DNA of 53,188 nucleotides from DASPJR01 sp035628505 (lineage in GTDB: Bacteria; Planctomycetota; SZUA-567; H5-PLA8), in NCBI GenBank assembly GCA_035628505.1, contig DASPJR010000039.1, forward strand, positions 1 to 53,188. Reading direction: 5' to 3'. Positions 8,941-16,799 of the stretch are shown here, piece after piece (position 1 is the stretch's first letter; each line of letters starts with the position of its first letter). A model generated the notes under the pieces. It had not been told where the DNA came from. It was given only the letters and a program-made list of their open reading frames with translations, and did no database searches. The position numbers were made by a program, and so were the translations under genes.

Positions 8941-8960
8941 CTTTGTAAAACATTACAAAG
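8941..8960. promoter_or_regulatory. Perfect inverted repeat in AT-rich island upstream of murG
   Basis: The arms CTTTGTAA and TTACAAAG are separated by AACA, an 8-bp perfect dyad. It is not followed by a T-run, so it does not look like an intrinsic terminator of ftsW. Its location suggests an operator or a structured leader, but no regulator can be named. Confidence 0.35.
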
Positions 8961-9039
8961 CGTATTCAGCATTGACGTTATACGACAAAATAAAAATGTC
9001 ACTAACCCCTGCCTGTCTAACCACCCTGGCGATACTGCG

Positions 9040-9112
9040 GAGAACGCCAAGCTCGCCAAGGTTTTACATGTAGTGCTTCTTGGCGCACTTGGCGTCCTTG
9101 GCGTGCTTGGCG
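9040..9112. repeat. Hairpin of 9-bp periodic CGCCAAG/CTTGGCG arms
   Basis: The left arm carries CGCCAAG units (about 9045-9061). The right arm carries four or more CTTGGCG units spaced 9 bp apart (about 9078-9112). The arms are complementary and enclose a short AT-rich centre. The architecture matches the hairpin at 7553-7646 although the unit sequence differs. A single-arm remnant of the same unit lies at 14255-14286. Confidence 0.65.
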
Positions 9113-9233
9113 AAAAAAAAAGCGGTTTTCGCGCACAAAACCCCTGCAAATCGCGCGTGTTCCGCTTAGGAACCGTGCACCACGCGCCGATACTTGAAAG
9201 AGTGTCGAGTGTACCGCTGGGGGCTTCTCAAAA

Positions 9234-10367
9234 ATGCGCTTGGTTGTCGCGGGTGGCGGAACCGGTGGCCACCTCTTCCCGGGATTAGCTGTCGCTGAAG
9301 AATTGCTCTCGCGCGGAAGCGAGCACAGCGTTCTATTCATGGGCGCGCGCGGCGGACTGGAAGAACGCGTGATCCCGATGCACGGCTTCCGCCTGGAATT
9401 GATGCCGTCGCTCAAAGGCGGCTTCTTCTCACTGTCCGCTCCGAAAAAAGCATGGCTGGGCTGCAAAGGTTACCTGCAGGCCCGCCGCGCCCTGCTGAAC
9501 TTCAACGCTGATGCCGTCATCGGCCTGGGGGGCTACGCCTCGGCGCTTCCGGTGCTCGCCGGATGGGGCATCGAAATTCCGGTCATGTTGCTCGAACAGA
9601 ATGTCATTCCCGGCCGAACAACGCGCGGCCTGGCGCGCTTTGCCGACGAGATCGGCGTGCAGTTTTCCGAATCGGCCGCTGGCTTTCCCAATCCGCGGCT
9701 GGTCAAGTACGTCGGCAATCCCCTGCGCAAAGAAGTTCTGAAAGCCGCCGCGATCGCCGCTGAAAAGAACACGACCGCTGCCGTGCCCGCCGAGCCCACG
9801 ATTCTCGTGGTCGGGGGATCTCAGGGCGCGCGCGTGCTGAACGACATTGCCATCAAGGCCTGGCCGAAGATCAGACAGATCATTCCGGGCGCGCGCATGA
9901 TTCTCGTGGCCGGCCGCGAAGACGAAGCGCGCTGTGTCGAAGCCTTCGCCGCTGCAGGCGGACGCGGGCAGGTCATCGGCTTCACAGAAGCGATGGAAGA
10001 GCTCTACGCGCAGGCCGACGTGGTGCTCGCGCGCGCCGGTGCAACGTCGCTCGCCGAGATATCGGCCTTCGCGCTGCCGGCGATCCTGGTTCCCTATCCG
10101 TTCGCTGCCGACAACCACCAGGTCGAGAACGCCAAGGTCTTCGCCAACCGCGGCGCCGGCTGGATGATGCTGCAGAAGAACATCGAGATCGACCGCCTGG
10201 CGCAGCGCCTGGCCGATGCCGTGCTTCAGCCCGAGCGGCGCAAGAAAATGGCGATGGCCGCCGCGTCGCTCGCTGCACCGCAGGCCGGGTCCGAAGTCGT
10301 TGACCGCCTGCTGGCGCTGGTGAATTCAAAGAAAGTTCAGACCGCACCGACGGAGGCTGCAGCATAA
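9234..10367 (+). CDS. murG: MurG, UDP-GlcNAc:lipid I N-acetylglucosamine transferase
   Basis: MurG converts lipid I to lipid II on the cytoplasmic face of the inner membrane. The 377-aa GT28-family protein shows the N-terminal glycine loop GGGTGGHLFPG (about 7-17), the second loop GLGGYAS, and the C-terminal donor-site region with GGSQGA and an RAGATSLAEI block. The start at ATG 9234 is supported by a GGGGG stretch about ten bases upstream. It follows a 386-nt repeat-containing spacer, so it may head its own transcript. murC starts 3 nt after its stop. Confidence 0.97.
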   Translation: MRLVVAGGGTGGHLFPGLAVAEELLSRGSEHSVLFMGARGGLEERVIPMHGFRLELMPSLKGGFFSLSAPKKAWLGCKGYLQARRALLNFNADAVIGLGGYASALPVLAGWGIEIPVMLLEQNVIPGRTTRGLARFADEIGVQFSESAAGFPNPRLVKYVGNPLRKEVLKAAAIAAEKNTTAAVPAEPTILVVGGSQGARVLNDIAIKAWPKIRQIIPGARMILVAGREDEARCVEAFAAAGGRGQVIGFTEAMEELYAQADVVLARAGATSLAEISAFALPAILVPYPFAADNHQVENAKVFANRGAGWMMLQKNIEIDRLAQRLADAVLQPERRKKMAMAAASLAAPQAGSEVVDRLLALVNSKKVQTAPTEAAA

Positions 10368-10369
10368 AC

Positions 10370-11866
10370 ATGGTTGTAAAGGCCAAACCGATTACCTCTG
10401 TTGACACACGCCTTAAAGGCACGCTCGTCACACCGATTCATCTGCAGAGTGATTCCGGCTCGCAGCCCCGCATCTATCCGGAAGACTTCTCCGGGCGGCG
10501 CATTCATTTCATGGGCGCAGGCGGCATTGGCGTCAGCGCGCTGATGGAACTGTGTGCCGCACGCGGCGCGATCGTCAGCGGCTGTGACTGCTCGAGCGGC
10601 GGGCAAGTCGCGGCGCTGCGCGCCAAAGGCATCCGCATTGATACCGGGCATTGCCCCAGTCACATCTCCGAGTGCGATGAACTGGTTCACACCGCGGCGG
10701 TGGATTCCTCGCACCCGGAAGTGCAGCAGGCCGAGCGCCTCGGCAAGACGGTGACCACGCGCATGCGCATGCTGGGCAAGATCGCGCGCGGCATCCGCTC
10801 GGTTTGCGTGACCGGTGCGCACGGCAAGACGACGACGACCTGGTTGATTTCAAATATTCTGATCACCGCCGGTCGCGATCCGTCGGTGCTGCTCGGCGGT
10901 GTGGTGAAGGCGCTGAGCGGCAATGTGCGGACCGGACGGGGAACGGAGTTCGTCGCGGAAGTCGACGAGTCTGACAACCGGTTGCATGAAGTCATCCCGA
11001 GCATCCCGGTGCTCACGAACATCGATAACGATCACCTCGATCACTACGGCACGGTGGACGCGATTGAAGAAGCGGCGACACGGTTTTTAAGCAGCGTCGA
11101 CAAGCATGATCCGATGGCTGTACTGATCGGCTGTGGCGATGACGAACGCGTTATGCGCGCGCTGCAGAACGCCGCGCAGCGCAGCCGTCGCCCGACGCTC
11201 TCCTATGGATTTTCGCAGCACAACGACGTGCAGGCGCTGAATCTGCGCAGCGAAGGTCTCGGCTGGCGCTTTGATGCGCTGACGCCCTCGTCGCTGTGGC
11301 AGGATATTGTTCTGCCGATGCCCGGCGAACACAACGTACTCAACGCGCTTGCGGCCATCAGCGTGGCCTGGCAGATCGGGGTCGATGGCGCGTGCGTCAA
11401 GGAGGCGCTCGGCGGAATCGAACGTGTCGGCCGACGCTTCGAAATCAAAGCGATCAAGCGCGGCATTCGCGTAGTTGACGACTACGGCCATCATCCCACT
11501 GAGATTGAGATGACGCTGCGCGCTGCGCGCGCGTCGACTGAAAAGCGCCTCGGCGTGCTGTTCCAGCCGCACCGTTACACGCGCACGGCACAGTTGATGG
11601 ACCAGTTCGCCAAATGTTTCTCGTCTGCCGATGCGGTCTTCCTGATGCCGATCTATGCCGCGAGCGAGCAGCCGATCCCGGGAATCGATCATCATGCGCT
11701 GGCGGACGCGATTCGCGAGCATGGCTACGTGGAAGTGTTTGCTGCCTCCAGCCGGGCCGAAGCCGTCTCAATGCTTTTGAAGTGGGCCAAGGAAGGCGAC
11801 ACGCTGGTGACGCAGGGCGCGGGCGACGTGACGAGGGCCGCCGATGAGCTGGTATCAGGGCTTTGA
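10370..11866 (+). CDS. murC: UDP-N-acetylmuramate--L-alanine ligase MurC
   Basis: MurC adds L-alanine to UDP-MurNAc, the first peptide step of the precursor. The 498-aa protein shows the N-terminal UDP-binding MGAGGIGVSALM motif, the ATP loop TGAHGKTTTT, and the YGHHPTEI block in the C-terminal domain. About 35 residues precede the usual start of the UDP domain, which is longer than in most MurC proteins. It lies 2 nt after murG, and its 3' end overlaps murB by 23 nt in another frame, so the two are translationally coupled. Confidence 0.97.
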   Translation: MVVKAKPITSVDTRLKGTLVTPIHLQSDSGSQPRIYPEDFSGRRIHFMGAGGIGVSALMELCAARGAIVSGCDCSSGGQVAALRAKGIRIDTGHCPSHISECDELVHTAAVDSSHPEVQQAERLGKTVTTRMRMLGKIARGIRSVCVTGAHGKTTTTWLISNILITAGRDPSVLLGGVVKALSGNVRTGRGTEFVAEVDESDNRLHEVIPSIPVLTNIDNDHLDHYGTVDAIEEAATRFLSSVDKHDPMAVLIGCGDDERVMRALQNAAQRSRRPTLSYGFSQHNDVQALNLRSEGLGWRFDALTPSSLWQDIVLPMPGEHNVLNALAAISVAWQIGVDGACVKEALGGIERVGRRFEIKAIKRGIRVVDDYGHHPTEIEMTLRAARASTEKRLGVLFQPHRYTRTAQLMDQFAKCFSSADAVFLMPIYAASEQPIPGIDHHALADAIREHGYVEVFAASSRAEAVSMLLKWAKEGDTLVTQGAGDVTRAADELVSGL

Positions 11867-12791
11867 ACCCTTCGTCAGCGAGAACGTTCCGCTGGCGAAG
11901 ATGACCACCTACCGCGTCGGCGGGCCCGCTGAATATTTTGCGCAGCCGCCGAATGCGCGGGCGCTCGGCGAACTTCTCTGGCGCGCGGCAGAAGAAAATG
12001 TGCCGGTGCGTTTTCTCGGCCACGGCACGAATCTGCTCGTGGCGGACCGCGGCGTAAAAGGCCTCGTCATCAAGCTTCCGAAAAGCGGCTTCGGCTTTCT
12101 GCGCCGCTCGGGCGATTCCATTCACGTCGGCGCGGGGCACAGTCTGCCCGGGCTGGTGAAGTGGAGCGTCTCGCAGGGGCTGCAGGGACTTGAATGTCTG
12201 CAGGGCGTACCGGGAACGGTGGGCGCGGCGCTGCGCATGAACGCCGGCGGAAAGCATGGCGAAATCTGCACGAGCGTGCGGCGTGTGAAAGGATTTGAGC
12301 GCGACGGGCGGCCGTTCGATTTCTCAGCTCGCGAATGCGGCTTTACCTATCGCAATTCGCACCTGCATGGGCGCATTGTTACCGAATGCGAACTGGAGCT
12401 TACTTCGGGCGACCGCCGCAACAGCGAAGAAATGATGCTCCGGATTCTCAACGAAAAGTGCGCATCGCAGCCGGTCGATGCGCGCTCGGCCGGATGCGTG
12501 TTTAAGAATCCGAAACTGCCCGGCATCGCGCCTGCCGGACGCCTGATTGATGAACTGGGCATGAAGGGCATGAGCATCGGCGGTGCGAAAGTTTCGACGG
12601 TGCATGCGAATTTCCTGGTGTGCGAAGGAGCCGCCTCAGCAGACGAACTGGTGCAGCTGATCCGCCTCATCCGTCAGCGCGTGCTCGAAAGCCGCGGCGT
12701 ACAGCTGGAGCTTGAAGTCGAAGTGTGGGGCATGGATTCAGAGGAACTGCTGCCGCGCGGGCGTGTGAGCGCGGCGTTGAAAACAGCTTGA
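11844..12791 (+). CDS. murB: UDP-N-acetylenolpyruvoylglucosamine reductase MurB
   Basis: MurB is an FAD enzyme that reduces UDP-GlcNAc-enolpyruvate to UDP-MurNAc with NADPH. The 315-aa product shows TTYRVGGPAEYF, the FAD-contact motifs GHGTNLLV and GVPGTVGAALRMNAG, and SAGCVFKNP in the substrate domain. The catalytic position that is Ser in E. coli MurB is Cys here. A Cys at this site is, to my knowledge, also found in some other MurB proteins, so activity is expected. The start overlaps the end of murC. The 190-nt spacer to ddl contains a hairpin repeat. Confidence 0.96.
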   Translation: MSWYQGFEPFVSENVPLAKMTTYRVGGPAEYFAQPPNARALGELLWRAAEENVPVRFLGHGTNLLVADRGVKGLVIKLPKSGFGFLRRSGDSIHVGAGHSLPGLVKWSVSQGLQGLECLQGVPGTVGAALRMNAGGKHGEICTSVRRVKGFERDGRPFDFSARECGFTYRNSHLHGRIVTECELELTSGDRRNSEEMMLRILNEKCASQPVDARSAGCVFKNPKLPGIAPAGRLIDELGMKGMSIGGAKVSTVHANFLVCEGAASADELVQLIRLIRQRVLESRGVQLELEVEVWGMDSEELLPRGRVSAALKTA

Positions 12792-12864
12792 TGCTCTTCC
12801 CATCCGGGAAGGGCGGGGTTCAGGGAGTTGCCCCCCAGCGCTCCCTGTTCCCCAAAACTCCGTA

Positions 12865-12885
12865 GCATGGGCATCTTGCCCATGC
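12865..12885. repeat. GCATGGGCA-TCT-TGCCCATGC hairpin in murB-ddl spacer
   Basis: This is a perfect 9-bp stem with a 3-nt loop. The surrounding 12792-12965 contains further inverted bits, including AGGGAG with CTCCCT and several GACGC/GCGTC units, so the spacer looks like another palindromic repeat element rather than a gene or simple terminator. Small ORFs here were judged spurious. Confidence 0.6.
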
Positions 12886-12981
12886 CGCTGTTGGGAAGAC
12901 GCTCGCGCATTTGCCGGACGCGCTACGGGCGTCGCACAACTGCACGGGCGAGACGCCGGCATGACGTAAGAAAGGATCGAT

Positions 12982-13944
12982 ATGGCAAACGGACGAGATC
13001 TGCTGCATGGCCTGGCGATTGGCGTGCTCTACGGCGGGCCATCGTCGGAGCGCGAGGTCTCCATCGAATCCGGCGAGAACGTTGCCAAGGCGCTGAGCGC
13101 CGCCGGCCACGATGTTCACCGCGTGCTGCTCGATGATTCGTTCACCGTCAAAGACGCACAGGATCTGGGCATCGACGTGGCGATGCTCGCGCTGCACGGC
13201 GAATTCGGTGAAGACGGCCGCATCCAGGAGATTCTCGAAGAAGCCGACATTCCCTATACGGGCAGCGGTGTGGACGCATCCTCGACAGCCTTCGACAAAA
13301 TGCTGGCCAAGCGCGCGTTTGAACGCTGCAACGTCCGCACGCCGGCGTGGATGTGCATCGACGTGGCCGATCTCGAAAAGAACAACGCGACGGGCATGTA
13401 CCTGGTTCCGCCGATCGTGGTGAAGCCCGCGACGGGCGGATCGAGCCTCGGCGTTTCGATCGTGCGCAACGAAAACCAGATCACGCCGGCGATCAACAAA
13501 GCTGCCGAATACGGCGACAGCATTCTCATCGAACGCTTCATCAAAGGCCGCGAGCTGACCGTGGGGGTGCTGGGCGACGAAGCGCTGCCGATCGCCGAAC
13601 TGCAGCTTGCGACCGAGTTCTACGACTATCACGCCAAGTACAGCGACGAGCGCACGCGTATCATCTGCCCGGCGGATCTCGATGCCGAGACTGCAAAACG
13701 CGTGCAGGCCATCGGGCTGGCCGCGCACCGCGCGCTGGGCTGCCGCGATTATTCGCGCACGGATGTGATGCTCGATGAAAACGGAATGCCGTGGGTACTC
13801 GAAGTGAACACGCTTCCCGGAATGACCTCGCACAGCTTGCTCCCGCGCGCCGCCGCCGCCGCCGGACGGGATTTCACGCAGCTCTGTGAAGAACTGCTGC
13901 GCCTGGCGCTCGTTCGTTCCATGAGCCAGAAGCACGCCGCCTGA
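12982..13944 (+). CDS. ddl: D-alanine--D-alanine ligase
   Basis: Ddl joins two D-alanines for MurF to use. The 320-aa ATP-grasp protein shows the N-terminal GGPSSEREVSIESG block, the ATP-binding loop TGGSSLGVSIV, and the C-terminal metal-binding EVNTLPGMT motif. An AAAGGA Shine-Dalgarno lies 6 nt before the ATG. It sits after murB with a repeat-bearing spacer, and before ftsQ with a 479-nt spacer containing a REPIN-like element. Ddl in this position is normal for dcw clusters. Confidence 0.96.
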   Translation: MANGRDLLHGLAIGVLYGGPSSEREVSIESGENVAKALSAAGHDVHRVLLDDSFTVKDAQDLGIDVAMLALHGEFGEDGRIQEILEEADIPYTGSGVDASSTAFDKMLAKRAFERCNVRTPAWMCIDVADLEKNNATGMYLVPPIVVKPATGGSSLGVSIVRNENQITPAINKAAEYGDSILIERFIKGRELTVGVLGDEALPIAELQLATEFYDYHAKYSDERTRIICPADLDAETAKRVQAIGLAAHRALGCRDYSRTDVMLDENGMPWVLEVNTLPGMTSHSLLPRAAAAAGRDFTQLCEELLRLALVRSMSQKHAA

Positions 13945-14423
13945 AGAACGGTTACAGCGAACGCAAGGGTGCTACGAATGCCGAGGGTGGCACGGCCCAA
14001 CGGGCCGTGTCGCGCCAGCGACAAGAAGCCGCAGAACAGACGTTCTGAGTCCTAAGCGTGTGCCGGAACAGAAGCGACGCCGTTCTTGGTTGTAATACAA
14101 CAGCTATCAGAAGCGCGTTGATGCCAACTTCTGCAATGTTGGTTCTGTGGCTTCTTGTTCGCTTCGCGAACCCGGCCCGTTGGGCCGGGCCACCCGGCAC
14201 GGGTGAGCCGGTCCGAACCAACGGAATGCCCATGCCATTCCCAATACAAAATCCGTTCTTGGTGCCTCGGCGTCTTGGCGGTTCATAAAGATTCTCTGCA
14301 GGTGAAGCAAAACTTTCCCCTAAGAAAAGCGCGCGATTTTGCCGAAGACAGATACGGGGAGAACGTGTCAGTGCTTCAGCGCTGCGGTGTCGTCGCGCGG
14401 CCTGTTCGTGTGGGGGGATTTTC
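13945..14423. other. ddl-ftsQ spacer (479 nt) with REPIN-like element
   Basis: No supported gene. It contains palindromic element copy 3 (13985-14195) and a single arm of CTTGGCG-type repeat at 14255-14286. About 130 nt without recognised features lead into ftsQ, ending in a GGGGGGA Shine-Dalgarno at about 14412-14418. An open frame from 14155 into ftsQ was rejected because it runs through repeat sequence and out of frame into ftsQ. Confidence 0.75.
13985..14195. repeat. REPIN-like nested palindrome, copy 3 (divergent stem sequence)
   Basis: This element starts GGGTGGC and ends GCCACCC like copies 1 and 2, but its end hairpins use different stems: CACGGCCC/GGGCCGTG on the left and CCCGGCCC/GGGCCGGG on the right. 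The inner arms ACAAGAAGCC and GGCTTCTTGT, followed by CAGAAC and GTTCTG, are complementary. The same architecture with changed but still paired stems suggests that structure is conserved in this repeat family. Confidence 0.72.
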
Positions 14424-15425
14424 ATGTCTCGTGCTAAAAGCAGCGGGGATAATAAGAAGAAGCCGGCGCGCGTTGCCGCCGGACCGGAAGCGCCGGGTTT
14501 CGCGCGAACGCTGGGCGAAAACCTGGGCCGCTTTCTGCGCCCGCTGATTCCCATCTGCCTCTTCTTCATCGCGGGTGCGGGATTCTCGGTTCTGCTGTGG
14601 CGTTCCTTTGGAGCAGTCAGCGCCTCCGGCCAGAGTGATACGCAGCCAGCACGCGACCGCCTCTCTGAAAAAGTGATCCGCCAGGCTTTCGTGAACAAGC
14701 AGCGGCCGGTGTGGATTTCACGCGAGGACTACGAGCAGGTAGTGACGCTCGGGAATTTTGCTTCGGGCCGCTCCATCTTTGAGCCGAAGCTCAGCCACAA
14801 AATCGCTGAGAAGCTTTCTGAAAGCCCTTGGGTGGAGCGCGTGCAATCGGTGCGTCTGCGCTACCCGTCACACATGGACATCGAAATTGAGTGGCGCAAG
14901 CCCGCGGCGCGCGTTGACCGTCTGATGGTTCTCGATCCGTCCGGCCATGTGCTGAACCTGATGCCCGACAGCCCTGCCGTTCGTGACACGCCGCTGATCA
15001 GCGGTGTGATCTGCGGCCGCACGGAGACGGGCAAGCCCGTCCGCGAAAAAGAACTGATTGAAGCGCTCGGGCTGCTAAAGGAAGTCAAGGATGTGCTCGC
15101 GACCTCGCCCGGTCAGCTCAAGATCGCGACGATCATGCGCCAGCCGTCAGGACAGTGGCTGGTGATCACGGACCGCGGCCCGGCCGTGTACTGGGGTTCG
15201 TTCACCGACGATCCGCCGATGGATGAACCGCGCACGATGGAGAAGAAGGATCTGCTCCGCCGGCGGCTCTGCGAGATTAAAGATCCTTCACTGCTTGAAT
15301 ACATCAAGGTCTACCACGCGCAGGCCCCGGTGAAGCCGCGTGCGGCCGCTGCTTTGACAGCCGAACCCTCAGCGACATCCACTGGCAGTACGAACTCGTC
15401 GTCCGGGACGCGTACGCGGCGCTGA
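14424..15425 (+). CDS. ftsQ: FtsQ-like division protein
   Basis: The 333-aa product has a basic cytoplasmic head (1-35), one transmembrane helix (about 41-62), then a periplasmic part with a POTRA-like segment (around 120-165, including SPWVERVQSVRLRYPSHM) and a beta domain. It ends in a low-complexity Ser/Thr tail. This is the FtsQ layout, and its place between ddl and ftsA is canonical. Sequence conservation in the family is low, so topology and context carry the call. FtsQ links FtsB/FtsL to the early divisome. The start has a strong GGGGGGA Shine-Dalgarno. Confidence 0.8.
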   Translation: MSRAKSSGDNKKKPARVAAGPEAPGFARTLGENLGRFLRPLIPICLFFIAGAGFSVLLWRSFGAVSASGQSDTQPARDRLSEKVIRQAFVNKQRPVWISREDYEQVVTLGNFASGRSIFEPKLSHKIAEKLSESPWVERVQSVRLRYPSHMDIEIEWRKPAARVDRLMVLDPSGHVLNLMPDSPAVRDTPLISGVICGRTETGKPVREKELIEALGLLKEVKDVLATSPGQLKIATIMRQPSGQWLVITDRGPAVYWGSFTDDPPMDEPRTMEKKDLLRRRLCEIKDPSLLEYIKVYHAQAPVKPRAAAALTAEPSATSTGSTNSSSGTRTRR

Positions 15426-15467
15426 GCAGTTGTTTGTTTTTTTCGGCATTCTTCGCGGAGCAGGATC

Positions 15468-16796
15468 ATGCGTTCAGAAAAGCACTCCCTCACAAAATCA
15501 CGGATGCGCGGACTGGAAGAAGCCGGCGAGCTGATCGTCGCTGTCGATGTCGGCAGCGCGCGCGTCGCCTGCGCCGTTGCGGAAACCGGCGGCGAGCATC
15601 CGGTTGTGATTGCTGCTGAATCGGCCGCGAGCTTCGGCATTCGCGGCGGTGAAATCGTCGACATGAAGCGTGCCAGCGAAGCCATCGGCATCGCCATCGA
15701 AGCCGCCGCCGACAAGGCAGACGCGGACGTAAAGACCGTGGTTGTCGGCCTCTCCGGCGACGCCAGGCTTGCGACAGTCAAAGCAGCGATGGATCTCGAC
15801 CGCGAGCACCGCACGGTGAACGCCGCGGACGTGGCGCGATTGCGCAAATGCGTCTCCCCCGATCCGTCCACCGGGCGCCGCGTTGTCCACCGCTTCGACG
15901 GCCCGTATGGCGTGGGCGATCTGCAGGGCGTCGAGCGACCCGAGGGTCTGCTCGGCGACAAACTTGAAATGCAGGCCACTTTCCTGTCTGCCTCCAGCGA
16001 CAGGCTCGACAATCTCCTGAAAGCCGTGCGTGCGACGGGCGTTGAAATCGAAGCGGTCTCGCTGGAACCGATCTCGTGTTCGCTGGGCGTGCTGACAACT
16101 GATGAGCGCGCGCTCGGCGCAGCGGTGCTGGACCTTGGCGCCGGAACATTCCGTGGCGCGCTGTGGGAAGGCGGGCGCCTCCGACAGATTCAGTTTATCG
16201 GCAAAGAGACCGCGCCGACGCTCACGCAGTCCGGACGCAGCATCGCCGCCGTCGGCGGCATGGAAGGCGTGGTGATGGCTGTTGCGCGCCGCTTCCGGAT
16301 TGCGCCGGCAACGGCCGAGCGCCTCATGCGCACGCATGCCGCGCTGGGCGAAGACCAGGTCGCCGCGCTGCCGGATTCCGTTGAAGTCGCGGCTGTAGAC
16401 GGCCTTGGCAGCGTGCGTGTTGAGACGCGTGAGCTTTCGCGCACCGTCGAAGAGCTGCTGACGCCGGTGGCACGCTCGCTGCGCGAGGGACTCTCAGGAT
16501 TTTCGGCCGGGCACAGCGTAGGCGTCGTGCTCACTGGCGGCGGCGCGCAGATCAAGGGCATGGATGTGTGGATGTCCAAGCGCTTCGGCGGCGCCACCGT
16601 GCGCGTCGGTACGCCGCGCTGGCACCTGGGAGAAGACGTCGAGATTCCGGCTGAACTGGCCGGGAGCAGCGGCTGTTCGCTCTGCGGGCTGCTGAACGTT
16701 GGGGCGCAGAGCCGGCTGGAACTGCGTACAAAACGCAGTGCTTCGTTCTTCGGCCGCTTGTCCGAAAGCATGCGGCGACTGGCGGCTTCCTTCTAA
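15468..16796 (+). CDS. ftsA: Cell division protein FtsA
   Basis: FtsA is an actin-family ATPase that tethers FtsZ filaments to the membrane. The 442-aa product keeps the nucleotide motifs: VDVGSARVACAV (phosphate 1, about 27-38), LDLGAGTFRGAL (phosphate 2) and VLTGGGAQIKGM (adenosine). The C terminus (about 424-442) is an amphipathic stretch with FFGRLSESMRRLAASF, matching the membrane-targeting helix of FtsA. The protein therefore looks functional. This is notable because its usual partner, encoded 3 nt downstream, is a degenerate FtsZ-like protein without a recognisable C-terminal FtsA-binding tail. Confidence 0.92.
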   Translation: MRSEKHSLTKSRMRGLEEAGELIVAVDVGSARVACAVAETGGEHPVVIAAESAASFGIRGGEIVDMKRASEAIGIAIEAAADKADADVKTVVVGLSGDARLATVKAAMDLDREHRTVNAADVARLRKCVSPDPSTGRRVVHRFDGPYGVGDLQGVERPEGLLGDKLEMQATFLSASSDRLDNLLKAVRATGVEIEAVSLEPISCSLGVLTTDERALGAAVLDLGAGTFRGALWEGGRLRQIQFIGKETAPTLTQSGRSIAAVGGMEGVVMAVARRFRIAPATAERLMRTHAALGEDQVAALPDSVEVAAVDGLGSVRVETRELSRTVEELLTPVARSLREGLSGFSAGHSVGVVLTGGGAQIKGMDVWMSKRFGGATVRVGTPRWHLGEDVEIPAELAGSSGCSLCGLLNVGAQSRLELRTKRSASFFGRLSESMRRLAASF

Positions 16797-16799
16797 GAA

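Larger units (their letters stand above)
8848..9233. other. ftsW-murG spacer (386 nt): AT-rich island, palindrome and repeat hairpin
   Basis: No credible gene was found. Bases 8920-9000 are clearly AT-richer than the surroundings and contain a perfect 8-bp inverted repeat. A CTTGGCG repeat hairpin follows at 9040-9112. The AT-rich part is the likeliest place for a promoter serving murG and later genes, with TTGACG at 8972-8977, but no well-spaced -10 box stands out. Positions 9225-9233 lead into murG with a G-rich Shine-Dalgarno. Confidence 0.6.

Noticed and set aside
9040..9112. CRISPR-like array
   Set aside because: Units are 7-9 bp with no unique spacers and inverted arms; this is a periodic hairpin repeat.
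8860..9288. 142-codon frame between ftsW and murG
   Set aside because: It runs through the repeat hairpin and overlaps the murG start; no homologous pattern.
14155..14547. 130-codon frame upstream of and into ftsQ
   Set aside because: It begins inside a repeat and overlaps ftsQ in another frame; ftsQ has the Shine-Dalgarno.
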